In this document: positions 1 to 8,591 of the stretch, piece by piece
Layout: every line of letters begins with the position of its first letter
How positions within the stretch are numbered: the first letter of the stretch is position 1
Assembly (NCBI GenBank): GCA_945952025.1
Contig: CAMFGW010000004.1
Span: 92,926-156,925, forward strand
Direction: 5' to 3'
Length of the DNA stretch: 64,000 nt
Source: an uncultured Paracoccaceae bacterium
GTDB taxonomy: Bacteria > Pseudomonadota > Alphaproteobacteria > Rhodobacterales > Rhodobacteraceae
Program-made: the position numbers and the translations under genes
The notes under the pieces: model-generated
What the model saw: only the letters and a program-made list of their open reading frames with translations
Told to the model about the DNA's origin: nothing
The model's database searches: none

Positions 1-685
1 TGGCGGCGATGCGGCGGGCGGGGGCGGGCGCGCGCGGTTCCATCGCCCGCGACAGCGCGGGGTCGAGCGTGGTGACCGACACGCCCACGGACACGAGCCC
101 GCGCGCGGCCATGGGCGCCAGAAGGTCGAGGTCGCGCTCGATCAGGGCCGCGCCCTTGGTGACGATGGCGACCGGATGGTTGAAATCCGACAGGACCTGA
201 AGGAGCCCGCGCATGATGCGGTAGGTGCCCTCGATCGGCTGGTAGGGGTCGGTGTTTGTGCCGATGGCGATGGTGCGGGGCCTGTAGGACTTGCGGGCGA
301 GTTCCCGCGCCAGCACTTCGGGCGCGTCGGGGCGGGCGGTGAGCCGCGTCTCGAAGTCGAGCCCGGGCGACAGGCCGAGGTAGGCGTGGGTCGGGCGGGC
401 GAAACAGTAGGTGCAGCCGTGCTCGCACCCCCGGTAGGGATTGATCGTGCGGTCGAAAGGCAGGTCGGGCGAGCGGACATAGTTCAGGACCGACCGGGGG
501 CGTTCCTCTGCCACCTCGGTGCGCAGAAGGCGCTCTTCCTCGGGGATGTCCCAGCCGTCGTGGGCATGTTCGCGGGCATAGGGCTCGAAGCGGCCTGTGG
601 CATTGGTCGCCGAGCCGCGCGCCCGGACGCGGAGCGCGGGGTCGACGGCAGGCAGGGCCGGATCGGGGGGCGCGTCGGACGACAT
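1..685 (-). CDS. PA0069-family radical SAM protein (3' end outside window)
   Basis: Reading the minus strand from ATG at 685 gives MSSDAPPDPALPAVDPALRV and then an open frame to the window edge, so the C-terminus is missing. Residues around 85-95 carry the radical SAM cluster motif CEHGCTYCFAR (CxxxCxxC), preceded by DRTINPYRGC, which is typical of the PA0069/SplB-like family. Such proteins bind a [4Fe-4S] cluster and S-adenosylmethionine; members resemble spore photoproduct lyase, but the substrate of this family is not established. Further on, IGTNTDPYQPIE and the repeated beta-alpha pattern of a TIM barrel are visible. The gene is divergent from the corrinoid protein gene at 916. Family assignment is firm; function is open. 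Confidence 0.85.
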   Translation of the reverse strand, partial: MSSDAPPDPALPAVDPALRVRARGSATNATGRFEPYAREHAHDGWDIPEEERLLRTEVAEERPRSVLNYVRSPDLPFDRTINPYRGCEHGCTYCFARPTHAYLGLSPGLDFETRLTARPDAPEVLARELARKSYRPRTIAIGTNTDPYQPIEGTYRIMRGLLQVLSDFNHPVAIVTKGAALIERDLDLLAPMAARGLVSVGVSVTTLDPALSRAMEPRAPAPARRIAA

Positions 686-915
686 CGCCCTATCATGAAC
701 GAAACATGAACTTATGCAAGTGTCACCGGCCCCGGTTTCCGCTGCGTCCGGCGCGGGGCGGGGCGAACCGGCCGGCAGCCGGTTTGGCAGGCAACCACAG
801 GCCCTTCCTTGCAGGACCGCCCCTGTCGGCTTTCACGCGGGCCATGTCGGAAACGGCCAAGTTGACCGGCCCTCGCGGCCATATTACGACACTAACGACT
901 GGCAGGAGAGGCGCG

Positions 916-1611
916 ATGGCCGACGAAGGCGACATCATTCTTTCGGAACTGGATGACGAGGAACTCGTCCTTCAGATGCACGACGACCTCTATGACGGTC
1001 TCAAGGAAGAGATCGAAGAGGGCGTGAACATCCTGCTCGGCCGCGGCTGGGCGCCCTATGACGTGCTCACCAAGGCGCTCGTCGCCGGGATGACCATCGT
1101 CGGCGCCGACTTCCGCGACGGCATCCTGTTCGTGCCGGAAGTGCTTCTGGCCGCCAATGCGATGAAGGCGGGGATGTCCATCCTGAAGCCGCTCCTGGCC
1201 GAAACCGGCGCGCCGAAAGTCGGCAAGATGGTGATCGGCACCGTCAAGGGCGACATCCACGACATCGGCAAGAACCTTGTCGGCATGATGATGGAAGGCG
1301 CGGGCTTCGAGGTCGTGGACCTTGGCATCAACAACCCGGTCGAAAAGTACATCGAGGCGCTGGAGCGTGAGCAGGCCGACATCCTCGGCATGTCCGCCCT
1401 GCTGACCACGACCATGCCCTACATGAAGGTCGTCATCGACACGATGAAGGAGAAGGGCATGCGCGACGACTATATCGTGCTGGTCGGCGGCGCCCCCCTG
1501 AACGAGGAATTCGGCCGCGCCATCGGTGCCGACGCCTACTGCCGCGACGCCGCCGTCGCCGTGCAGACCGCGAAGGACTTCGTGGCGCGCAAGCACAACC
1601 AGATGGGCTGA
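916..1611 (+). CDS. Corrinoid (B12-binding) methyltransferase-partner protein
   Basis: 231-residue cobalamin-binding protein of the MtbC/MtmC/MtgC type. An N-terminal B12-binding cap (about residues 1-85) is followed by a Rossmann-like cobalamin domain with the signature GDIHDIGKN, where the His is the lower axial cobalt ligand, and the later GGAP motif. Such proteins carry a methyl group on cobalt between a substrate methyltransferase and a tetrahydrofolate or corrinoid-accepting partner. I start at 916 because AGGAGA lies at 904-909; the open frame extends upstream to 706 but that part is not family-like. No methyltransferase is in the window, so the methyl donor is unknown. DUF1638 downstream is a usual companion. 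Confidence 0.9.
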   Translation: MADEGDIILSELDDEELVLQMHDDLYDGLKEEIEEGVNILLGRGWAPYDVLTKALVAGMTIVGADFRDGILFVPEVLLAANAMKAGMSILKPLLAETGAPKVGKMVIGTVKGDIHDIGKNLVGMMMEGAGFEVVDLGINNPVEKYIEALEREQADILGMSALLTTTMPYMKVVIDTMKEKGMRDDYIVLVGGAPLNEEFGRAIGADAYCRDAAVAVQTAKDFVARKHNQMG

Positions 1612-1638
1612 GGCCCCGGACAGCGTTCAAAGGTCCAG

Positions 1639-1680
1639 AGCCCCGGCCCGTGCGAAGGCACTGGCCGGGGCTTACTTTTG
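1639..1680 (+). terminator. Intrinsic terminator after corrinoid gene
   Basis: A perfect 10-bp stem (AGCCCCGGCC at 1639-1648, GGCCGGGGCT at 1663-1672) with a 14-nt loop is followed by the T-rich stretch TACTTTT. It sits 28 bp after the corrinoid gene stop and would separate it from the small membrane gene and DUF1638 downstream. Confidence 0.75.
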
Positions 1681-1743
1681 CCGCACTGTCTTGGCATAGT
1701 GCCTCGCCGCGCCCAGATGTGAACCGAGTGGAAAGGACCGCCG

Positions 1744-1920
1744 ATGGCGACACTGCGCATGATCGCGATTGTAGCGATGGTCCTGGTGGCCGCCGGGGCG
1801 ACCGTGTGGCTTGGCTACCACGCCCGTTCGGTCGGCCAGCCGACCTGGATGGCGGCCATAGGGCCGGCGCTTCTGGTCCTTGGCCTGGTCGTTCACCTGA
1901 ACGGCCGCGGACGGCCATGA
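1744..1920 (+). CDS. Small membrane protein, two TM helices (58 aa)
   Basis: A 58-residue frame starts MATLRMIAIVAMVLVAAG. It has two hydrophobic stretches (about residues 6-21 and 34-51) separated by a short polar loop, ending HLNGRGRP. It is not recognised as a named family. Support for it being real comes from the ATGA overlap of its stop with the start of the DUF1638 gene (1917-1920), which implies translational coupling, and from its position between a terminator and DUF1638. It probably resides in the inner membrane; its role is unknown. Confidence 0.6.
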   Translation: MATLRMIAIVAMVLVAAGATVWLGYHARSVGQPTWMAAIGPALLVLGLVVHLNGRGRP

Positions 1921-2588
1921 ACGCGCCCACCCCCAAGGCACCCCCGCCCCCCCCGACAGACGCCACGCTGACGGCCGAGGGCCTTGCCGCGCCGGCCGAG
2001 GCGCCGGGCTCGGTCCTTCTGATCGCCTGCGGGGCGCTGGCGCGCGAGATCCTGGACCTGAAGGCCGCGAATGGCTGGACGCACCTCGACCTGACCTGCC
2101 TGCCGGCAAACCTGCACCTGCGCCCGGACCGGATCGTGACGGCGGTGGAAGAGGCCGTGGCGCGGCACCGCGACAATTATGCCGGCATATTCGTCGTCTA
2201 TGCCGACTGCGGCACCGGCGGCCAGCTTCAGGCCGCCTGCGAGCGGTTGGGGGTCGAGATGGTGGCGGGCCCGCACTGCTATTCTTTCTTCGAAGGCAAT
2301 GCAGCCTTCGCCGCGCGCGACGAATTCACCGCCTTCTACCTGACCGACTTCCTCGTGCGGCAGTTCGATGCCTTCGTTTGGAAGCCCATGGGGCTCGACC
2401 GCCACCCCGAACTGCGCGACATGTATTTCGGCAATTATGAAAAGCTGGTCTATCAGGCCCAGACCGACGACCCCGCGCTCGACGTCAAGGCGCGCGACTG
2501 CGCGGCGCGGCTGGGGCTGGCCTATGAACGCCGCCTGACGGGCTATGGCGACCTGACGGGCGCGCTTGCCGCCATCCCGCGTTCCTGA
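1917..2588 (+). CDS. DUF1638 family protein
   Basis: 223-residue protein. A proline-rich, apparently disordered N-terminus (about residues 1-35) is followed by a compact domain beginning VLLIACGALAREI, with the conserved YADCGTGG and GPHCYSFF segments of DUF1638. The family is of unknown function and commonly accompanies corrinoid proteins and methyltransferases in alphaproteobacteria, which fits the gene at 916. The conserved Cys and His residues (ACG, DCG, PHC) could bind a metal or cobalamin-related ligand; that is inference. It overlaps the upstream small membrane gene by 4 nt. Confidence 0.85.
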   Translation: MNAPTPKAPPPPPTDATLTAEGLAAPAEAPGSVLLIACGALAREILDLKAANGWTHLDLTCLPANLHLRPDRIVTAVEEAVARHRDNYAGIFVVYADCGTGGQLQAACERLGVEMVAGPHCYSFFEGNAAFAARDEFTAFYLTDFLVRQFDAFVWKPMGLDRHPELRDMYFGNYEKLVYQAQTDDPALDVKARDCAARLGLAYERRLTGYGDLTGALAAIPRS

Positions 2589-2685
2589 GCCGCCCCCCGG
2601 GGCAGCCGCCAAGCCACCCTTGCGCTGGGGGCCGCCAGCCACTACCCCTTCCCATCTAACGACCGCGCGGCGGATGGGGCAGGGC

Positions 2686-4593
2686 ATGGCACGGCAGACG
2701 TTGGCACAGAAGGCAGAGGCGAAGGCCGCGCAGGCGGCGGCGGATGCGGCCGAACGGACGCGCGAGCGGCGCTCGAACCTGCGCGTCATCCGCCGGGTCG
2801 CGCCCTACCTCTGGCCGCCGGGCCAGCCGGGCATCAAGGCGCGGGTCGTCCTGTCGCTGATCTTCCTCTTGGTGGCGCGGCTCGTCTCGGTCGGGACGCC
2901 CTTCCTTTACAAGGCCGCCGTCGACAGCCTTGGCGGCCAGACGCGGGGCGACGGCTGGCTGCTGGCCGTGGGGGCCATCGGGCTGACGGTCGCCTACGGG
3001 ATGGCTCGGCTCGGCTCGATCGGCTTCAACGAGTTGCGCGACGCGATCTTCGTGCGGGTGGGGCAGGGCGCGATCCGCAAGCTGGCGCTCGAAACCTTCA
3101 CCCACATCCACCGTCTGTCGATGCGCTACCACATCACGCGCAAGACCGGCGGCCTCAGCCGGATCATCGAGCGGGGCGTGAAGGGCGTCGACTTCCTCTT
3201 GCGCTTCCTTCTCTTGTCGGTCGGGCCGCTGATCCTTGAACTGACCATGGTGACGATCATCTTCGCCTGGGTCTTCGACTGGCGCTATGCTGCGGTCGTC
3301 GCCGTCACCATCGCGCTTTACGTCACCTTCACCTTCCGCATCACCGAATGGCGCGTCGGCATCCGCCGCCAGATGAACGAGCAGGACACCGACGCGAACC
3401 AGAAGGCCATCGACAGCCTGCTGAACTTCGAGACGGTGAAGTATTTCGGCGCCGAAACGCGCGAGGCCGCCCGCTATGACAAGGCGATGGAGGGGTATGA
3501 GGCCGCCGCGGTCAAGACCGGCCTGTCGCTCTCGGCCCTGAACTTCGGGCAGGGGCTCATCATCACCACGGGCCTTGTGATCGTCATGGTCATGGCCGCG
3601 GTCGGCGTGCAGGAGGGGCGCCTGACGGTCGGCGATTTCGTCATGGTCAACGCCTACATGATCCAGATCACGCTGCCCCTGAACTTCCTTGGCACCGTCT
3701 ACCGCGAGATCCGGCAGGCGCTCGTCGACATGGGCGAGATGTTCGACCTTCTGGACCAGCCGGCCGAGGTCAAGGACAAGCCCGGCGCGCCCGACCTGAA
3801 GATCAAGGGCGGAGAGATCGCGCTCAGGGACCTGCATTTCGCCTATGAGCCGGACCGCCAGATCCTGAAGGGGATCGACCTGACCGTGCCGGCCGGCAAG
3901 ACCGTCGCCATCGTCGGGCCTTCGGGGTCGGGCAAGTCGACCATCGGGCGGCTTCTCTTCCGCTTCTACGACGTGACCGGGGGGGCGCTGAAGATCGACG
4001 GGCAGGACGTGCGCGACGTGACGAGCCAGAGCCTGCATGACGCCATCGGCGTCGTGCCGCAGGACACGGTCCTCTTCAACGACACCGTCCTTTACAACAT
4101 CGCCTATGGCCGCCCCGAGGCCAGCCGGGACGAGATCCTCGCCGCCGCCAAGGCCGCGCGCATCCATGATTTCATCGAAAGCCTGCCCGAGGGGTATGAG
4201 ACCAAGGTGGGCGAACGCGGGCTGAAGCTGTCGGGCGGCGAAAAGCAGCGGGTGGGGATCGCGCGGACGATCCTGAAGAACCCGCCGATCCTCCTGCTGG
4301 ACGAGGCGACGAGCGCGCTCGACACCCAGACCGAGAAGGACATCCAGGACAGCCTCGACGCCATGGGGCGCGGCCGGACCGTCATCACCATCGCCCACCG
4401 CCTTTCGACCATCGCCGATGCCGACCGGATCGTGGTGCTGGACGCGGGCCGGATCAGCGAAGAAGGCACGCATGACGATCTGCTGGCCAAGGGCGGCCGC
4501 TACGCCGCCATGTGGGCGCGCCAGTCCGCGGGCCTGGACGAAGAGGACGAGGATGAGGACGGGCCCCGTGTCGCATCCGCCGCCGGCGCGTGA
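2686..4593 (+). CDS. Atm1/ABCB7-type ABC exporter (fused permease-ATPase)
   Basis: About 635 residues. The N-terminal charged tail is followed by a six-helix ABC membrane domain (about residues 50-350) and a nucleotide-binding domain with Walker A GPSGSGKST, signature LSGGEKQR, Walker B ILLLDEAT and the H-loop IAHRLST. The overall layout (long alanine-rich N-terminus, MRYHITRKTGGLSR coupling region) matches mitochondrial-type Atm1/HMT exporters, which in Novosphingobium export glutathione conjugates and glutathione-metal adducts. It would act as a homodimer in the inner membrane. Start chosen at 2686 (GGGGCAGG upstream); 2674 is an in-frame alternative four codons earlier. Confidence 0.88.
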   Translation: MARQTLAQKAEAKAAQAAADAAERTRERRSNLRVIRRVAPYLWPPGQPGIKARVVLSLIFLLVARLVSVGTPFLYKAAVDSLGGQTRGDGWLLAVGAIGLTVAYGMARLGSIGFNELRDAIFVRVGQGAIRKLALETFTHIHRLSMRYHITRKTGGLSRIIERGVKGVDFLLRFLLLSVGPLILELTMVTIIFAWVFDWRYAAVVAVTIALYVTFTFRITEWRVGIRRQMNEQDTDANQKAIDSLLNFETVKYFGAETREAARYDKAMEGYEAAAVKTGLSLSALNFGQGLIITTGLVIVMVMAAVGVQEGRLTVGDFVMVNAYMIQITLPLNFLGTVYREIRQALVDMGEMFDLLDQPAEVKDKPGAPDLKIKGGEIALRDLHFAYEPDRQILKGIDLTVPAGKTVAIVGPSGSGKSTIGRLLFRFYDVTGGALKIDGQDVRDVTSQSLHDAIGVVPQDTVLFNDTVLYNIAYGRPEASRDEILAAAKAARIHDFIESLPEGYETKVGERGLKLSGGEKQRVGIARTILKNPPILLLDEATSALDTQTEKDIQDSLDAMGRGRTVITIAHRLSTIADADRIVVLDAGRISEEGTHDDLLAKGGRYAAMWARQSAGLDEEDEDEDGPRVASAAGA

Positions 4594-4685
4594 TGGCGGG
4601 GTCGGGCGGGGTCGGGCAATCGCGATCGCGTGAAGGGGCGCAGCGCGGCGTTGCCGCGTGACCCGCGCCCGGCGATAAAGCGGGC

Positions 4686-6389
4686 ATGAGCGCCCCTGCC
4701 GACCCCCACGCCCATCATGCGCCCCCGTCGCGGCTGCCCCCGGCCGGGCGGGACCTCCTGTCGGGCGTGACGCTCGCGGCCCTGCTTCTGCCAGAGGCGG
4801 TGGCCTATTCGGCGATGGCGGGGCTGACGGCGGACCGGGCGATACTGGCCGCAATCGGCGGGTGCCTCGCCTATGGGCTGGTGGGGCGGAGCCGCGTGGC
4901 GATCCTGGCGCCGACCTCATCGTCGGCCGCGATCCTTGCGGCGATGCTGGCGGCCATGCCCACCACGATTTCGGGCGATCCAGCCGAGCGGGGCGCGTTC
5001 GCGACCATGGCGGTCCTGATGGTCGGGGGGCTTTTCCTTGCGGCGGGGCTTCTGCGGCTCGGGGGGCTGACGAACCTTGTGCCGCGCCCGGTCCTGAAGG
5101 GCTTTGCCGTCGGGATCGCGCTGACGATCATCGCCCGACAGCTGCCTGTCATCGCCGGGCTGAGGCTGTCCGCACCCGATCCCGCGCGGCTTCTCGACGC
5201 GCTCTGGCTAGCGCGGCGGGACTGGAACGGCTGGTCGGTCGCGGTTGGCCTCGGGGCGCTCGCGCTTTTCGTCACCTTGCGCTGCCTGAGGATGCCGGCG
5301 GCGCTGACCGTCCTTCTGGCCGGGATCGTCCTGTCGGCCCTTATGGGCCTGGGCGGGATGGGCGTCGGGCTGGTCGGGGCCATCGGCTTCGCCCCCGGCT
5401 GGCCGTCGCTGCCGCAGATCGCCTCGGGCCAGCTTGCGCTCCTGGCCTCTTACGTGGTGCCGCTGTTCCTGATCCTTCTCGCCGAAAGCTGGGGCACGGT
5501 AACGAGCCTTGCGCGCCCCGCCGACCCGACGCCCTCATCGAACCGCGAGCTTCTGGCCTTCGGCGCGGCCAACCTTACCAGCGGCCTTCTGCGCGGCCTG
5601 CCGGTCGGCGCAGGCTTTTCCGCCGGGGCCGCCGCCGACGCGTCGGGCGCGCGAAGCCGGCTGGCCGGCGTATTCGCGGCGCTGCTTCTTGTCGGGCTGA
5701 TGCTCTTTGCGCGCGGGACGATCGCCATGTTGCCGCTGCCGGTCCTTGCCGCTGTCGTCATCGGAACGCTTCTGCCTGCACTGAACCCTGCGCCCTTCGT
5801 GCGGCTCTGGCGGCTTGGCCGCGACCTGCCCATCGCGCTCATCGCCGCCTTGTCGGTGCTGGGTTTCGGTGTCCTGAACGGCATGCTGATCGCGATCACG
5901 CTCTCGCTCGGCCTTCTTTTCCGCCGCCTTTCCGAGGCGCGCGTCGCCCGGCTTGGGCGGCTTGGGGACACGCACAACTACGTCGACATGGCGCGTCATC
6001 CGGACGCGGTGGCGCCACCTGCAACCGGCATCTGGCGACCGTCCGAGCCGCTCTTTTACGGCAATGCCGCCAGCGTCCTTTCGGCGATCCGCTCCGCCGT
6101 GCGGCACAGTCCCGGCGACACGGCCCGCCACGTTGTCCTGAGCCTTGAAGAGACGTTCGACCTGGACAGCACCACCTTCGACGCGCTGGTCGCGTTCGAG
6201 CACGCGCTTCAGGGCGACGGGCGGAGCCTCTGGCTCGCGCGCGTACACGACCATGTGCGCGACGTGCTTGCGGCGGGCGGCGAGGCCGGACTTCTGGCCC
6301 GGTCGAGCTATTCCGTTGCCGATGCGGTCGCGGCGATTGCGCGCGGCCAGGATGACACTCCGAAGGACCCCCCAGATGACCGACCTTGA
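4686..6389 (+). CDS. SulP-family anion transporter with STAS domain
   Basis: 567 residues. The transport domain begins DLLSGVTLAALLLPEAVAYSAMAG, the classic SulP entry helix, and has about 12-14 hydrophobic segments to roughly residue 410. The C-terminal STAS domain (about 445-550) includes SLEETFDLDSTTFDAL, which keeps the family D-S/T motif. SulP proteins move sulfate, bicarbonate, C4-dicarboxylates or other anions across the inner membrane; the substrate cannot be read from sequence. The next gene starts inside its 3' end (14-nt overlap), so the two are probably co-translated. No carbonic anhydrase, which often marks bicarbonate-type SulPs, is adjacent. Confidence 0.88.
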   Translation: MSAPADPHAHHAPPSRLPPAGRDLLSGVTLAALLLPEAVAYSAMAGLTADRAILAAIGGCLAYGLVGRSRVAILAPTSSSAAILAAMLAAMPTTISGDPAERGAFATMAVLMVGGLFLAAGLLRLGGLTNLVPRPVLKGFAVGIALTIIARQLPVIAGLRLSAPDPARLLDALWLARRDWNGWSVAVGLGALALFVTLRCLRMPAALTVLLAGIVLSALMGLGGMGVGLVGAIGFAPGWPSLPQIASGQLALLASYVVPLFLILLAESWGTVTSLARPADPTPSSNRELLAFGAANLTSGLLRGLPVGAGFSAGAAADASGARSRLAGVFAALLLVGLMLFARGTIAMLPLPVLAAVVIGTLLPALNPAPFVRLWRLGRDLPIALIAALSVLGFGVLNGMLIAITLSLGLLFRRLSEARVARLGRLGDTHNYVDMARHPDAVAPPATGIWRPSEPLFYGNAASVLSAIRSAVRHSPGDTARHVVLSLEETFDLDSTTFDALVAFEHALQGDGRSLWLARVHDHVRDVLAAGGEAGLLARSSYSVADAVAAIARGQDDTPKDPPDDRP

Positions 6390-7065
6390 AGACCGGATCG
6401 AGGTGCCCGAGGCCGCGGGTCCCCAACATGCCGACGCCCGGCCGATCCTGCACCGGATCGCGGTCGCGGACCTGCGCCCGACGCAATTCGCCATCGGCTT
6501 TGACGAGGTGGCAGAGAAGGTCCGGCACTGGCAGGCGCTCGACACCCGGCACGGGCGGGCCTTTCTGGGCGACCACATGCTGCCCGTGGTCATCGGCCCG
6601 AAGGAGCATGCCTATCTGATCGACAACCACCATCTGGCCCGCGCGCTTGAACTTGCGGGGGTCGAGACGGTGCTGGTGCGGCCCATCGCGCGGCTTTCGC
6701 GGCTGAAGAAGTCGGCCTTCTGGCGCTATCTTGACGGGCGGAACTGGGTCCGGGCCTATGACAGCAAGGGCCGGCGGCGGGACTTTCAGGACATGCCGCG
6801 CCGGCTTGGCGACCTGCAGGACGACCCCTACCGCTCGCTTGCCGGGGCGGTCCGGCGGGCGGGGGGCTATGCCAAGGACCTGACGCCCTTTTCCGAGTTC
6901 CTGTGGGCCGACCATTTCCGCGACCGCATCCCCCTGAAAGAGCTGGAGGGGGACAGGTCCGCCGCGCTGGCCACGGCCATGGCCCTCGCCCGCGACCATC
7001 ATGCGGCCTACCTGCCCGGCTGGTGCGGGGTCGAGGGGGCCGAGGACTTGCCGCAGGGAAACTGA
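6376..7065 (+). CDS. ParB-like (ParBc_2) domain protein
   Basis: 229 residues. The N-terminal half contains the ParB/sulfiredoxin-like fold hallmarks VADLRPTQFAIGFDEV, a degenerate nuclease-type box, and LIDNHHLARALELAG, matching the family annotated as 'putative ParB-like nuclease' (PF08857 type). The remainder (about 115-229) is alpha-helical and Trp/Arg-rich. Start at 6376 is supported by GAAGGA at 6362-6367 and overlaps the SulP gene. It lacks the long DNA-binding part of true partition ParB, so a chromosome segregation role is unlikely. Enzymatic activity is not established. Confidence 0.75.
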   Translation: MTDLEDRIEVPEAAGPQHADARPILHRIAVADLRPTQFAIGFDEVAEKVRHWQALDTRHGRAFLGDHMLPVVIGPKEHAYLIDNHHLARALELAGVETVLVRPIARLSRLKKSAFWRYLDGRNWVRAYDSKGRRRDFQDMPRRLGDLQDDPYRSLAGAVRRAGGYAKDLTPFSEFLWADHFRDRIPLKELEGDRSAALATAMALARDHHAAYLPGWCGVEGAEDLPQGN

Positions 7066-7128
7066 CCCGACCCCTTGCGAAGCCGGGCGCCCCATGCGAC
7101 AGGCGGCGGCCCCTAGGCCCGGACATCC

Positions 7129-8223
7129 ATGCGCGCGCTTCAGACACCGGACGATTTCATTGCCGCGGGCCTTCTGGCGCCCGCCGACGGTCCGGTCGCG
7201 GCCCGCGTGGCCGGGGATTTCCGGCTTCTGCTGTCCCCGGCCATGGGCGCTGCGATCCAGGCGCCCGATGACCCGGTCGCGCGCCAGTTCGTGCCCTCTG
7301 CCGCCGAGCTTCTGCCCGATCCCGCCGGGCGGCCCGACCCAATCGGCGACGGCGCGCACCGGGTGGCGCCGGGCCTGACGCACCGCTACCCCGACCGCGC
7401 CATCCTGCAGGTCACGCAGACCTGCGCCGTCTATTGCCGCTTCTGCTTCCGGCGCGAAGCGGTGGGCGATACGGGCGCGCTGCCACCCCGCGACCTTCGG
7501 GCAGCCCTTGACCACCTTGTGCGCACGCCCGCGATCCGCGAGGTGATCCTGACCGGCGGCGATCCCCTGACGCTGTCGCCCCGCCGGCTGGCCGCCCTCC
7601 GCGCAGCACTTGCCGCCATGCCGCATGTCGAGCTGATGCGGATCCACACGCGCATCCCGGTTGTAGCACCCGAGCGGATCACGTCCCCGCTCCTCGACGC
7701 GCTCGGCGGCCCCGGCCCTACGGTCTGGCTCGTCATCCATACCAACCACGCGCAGGAACTGACCCCGCCCGCGCGCGCGGCCATCGCCCGGCTCGCCGAC
7801 CGGGGAATCCCGCTTCTGTCGCAGAGCGTGCTTCTGCGCGGGGTCAACGACCGGGTGGAGGCACTGGAAGACCTCTTCCGTGCGCTCCTGAGGCTCCGCA
7901 TCAAGCCCTACTACCTGCACCATTGCGACCTTGCCCGGGGCGCGGGCCATTTCCGCACCGGGATCGCCGAGGGGCAGGCGCTGATGGCAGAGCTTCGGCG
8001 GCGGATATCAGGGACGGGCCTGCCGGCCTATGTGCTCGACATTCCCGGCGGCTACGGCAAGGTGCCGGTCGCGCCGCCGCATGTGGTGCCGGGCGATGGC
8101 CCGGGCCTTTGGCGGGTGAAGGACCGCGAAGGGCGGGTTCACGCCTATGCCGATCCCGACAGGGGCCAGGGCGCCTCGGGCGCCATCAGCTCGACCTCTT
8201 CGCCGCCACGGATCGCGGTGTAA
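7129..8223 (+). CDS. Lysine 2,3-aminomutase-like radical SAM protein
   Basis: 364 residues. Radical SAM motif [11 protein letters not shown] near residue 103 and [11 protein letters not shown] follow the KamA/EpmB pattern. The PLP-binding lysine is present in [11 protein letters not shown], and the substrate-binding Asp positions ([12 protein letters not shown] and VLDIPGG) are kept. The length is that of EpmB-type or short KamA proteins rather than the 416-residue clostridial enzyme. Known members convert L-alpha-lysine to beta-lysine, either free or for EF-P modification; no EF-P or EpmA gene is here, so the role is undecided. Its last 79 bp overlap the convergent hisI. Confidence 0.82.
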   Translation: MRALQTPDDFIAAGLLAPADGPVAARVAGDFRLLLSPAMGAAIQAPDDPVARQFVPSAAELLPDPAGRPDPIGDGAHRVAPGLTHRYPDRAILQVTQTCAVYCRFCFRREAVGDTGALPPRDLRAALDHLVRTPAIREVILTGGDPLTLSPRRLAALRAALAAMPHVELMRIHTRIPVVAPERITSPLLDALGGPGPTVWLVIHTNHAQELTPPARAAIARLADRGIPLLSQSVLLRGVNDRVEALEDLFRALLRLRIKPYYLHHCDLARGAGHFRTGIAEGQALMAELRRRISGTGLPAYVLDIPGGYGKVPVAPPHVVPGDGPGLWRVKDREGRVHAYADPDRGQGASGAISSTSSPPRIAV

Positions 8224-8528
8224 AAGCAGGTGCGCCGGTTCGTGTGGCAGGCGGGGCCGGTCTGTTCGACCATCAGCACCAGCGCGTCGCGATCGCAGTC
8301 GAGCCGCATCTCGATCAGCCTTTGCACATGGCCCGAGGTTTCGCCCTTGACCCAGAAGTCCTGCCGCGAGCGTGACCAGTAGGTGACGCGGCCCGTCGCC
8401 AGCGTGCGCTCGACCGCCTCGCGGTTCATCCAGGCCAGCATCAGCACGTCGCCCGTCGCGCGATCCTGCGCGATGGCCGGGATCAGCCCTTGCGCGTCGT
8501 AAGTCAGCGTGCCCGCGTCGAACGTCAT
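8145..8528 (-). CDS. hisI: Phosphoribosyl-AMP cyclohydrolase
   Basis: 127 residues, [20 protein letters not shown] at the N-terminus. It contains the family blocks [28 protein letters not shown] and the metal-binding Cys/Asp positions ([16 protein letters not shown]). It opens the adenine ring of PR-AMP in the third step of histidine synthesis. The monofunctional form without HisE is normal for alphaproteobacteria. Start at 8528 is preceded by AAGGGA on the minus strand. It is isolated from other his genes here, convergent with and overlapping the aminomutase-like gene, and divergent from the NifU-like gene. Confidence 0.95.
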   Translation of the reverse strand: MTFDAGTLTYDAQGLIPAIAQDRATGDVLMLAWMNREAVERTLATGRVTYWSRSRQDFWVKGETSGHVQRLIEMRLDCDRDALVLMVEQTGPACHTNRRTCFYTAIRGGEEVELMAPEAPWPLSGSA

Positions 8529-8591
8529 GCCGGTCCCTTCCGTTTCGCCGTTGCCGCGCCTATCCTTAGGGGGCAGGGCAGGCAGAGGCAA

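Noticed and set aside
8581..8591. GGCAGAGGCAA before the NifU-like gene, identical to the start of the structured repeat
   Set aside because: Only this short purine-rich string matches; no hairpin partner or other module follows, so it is more likely the ribosome site.
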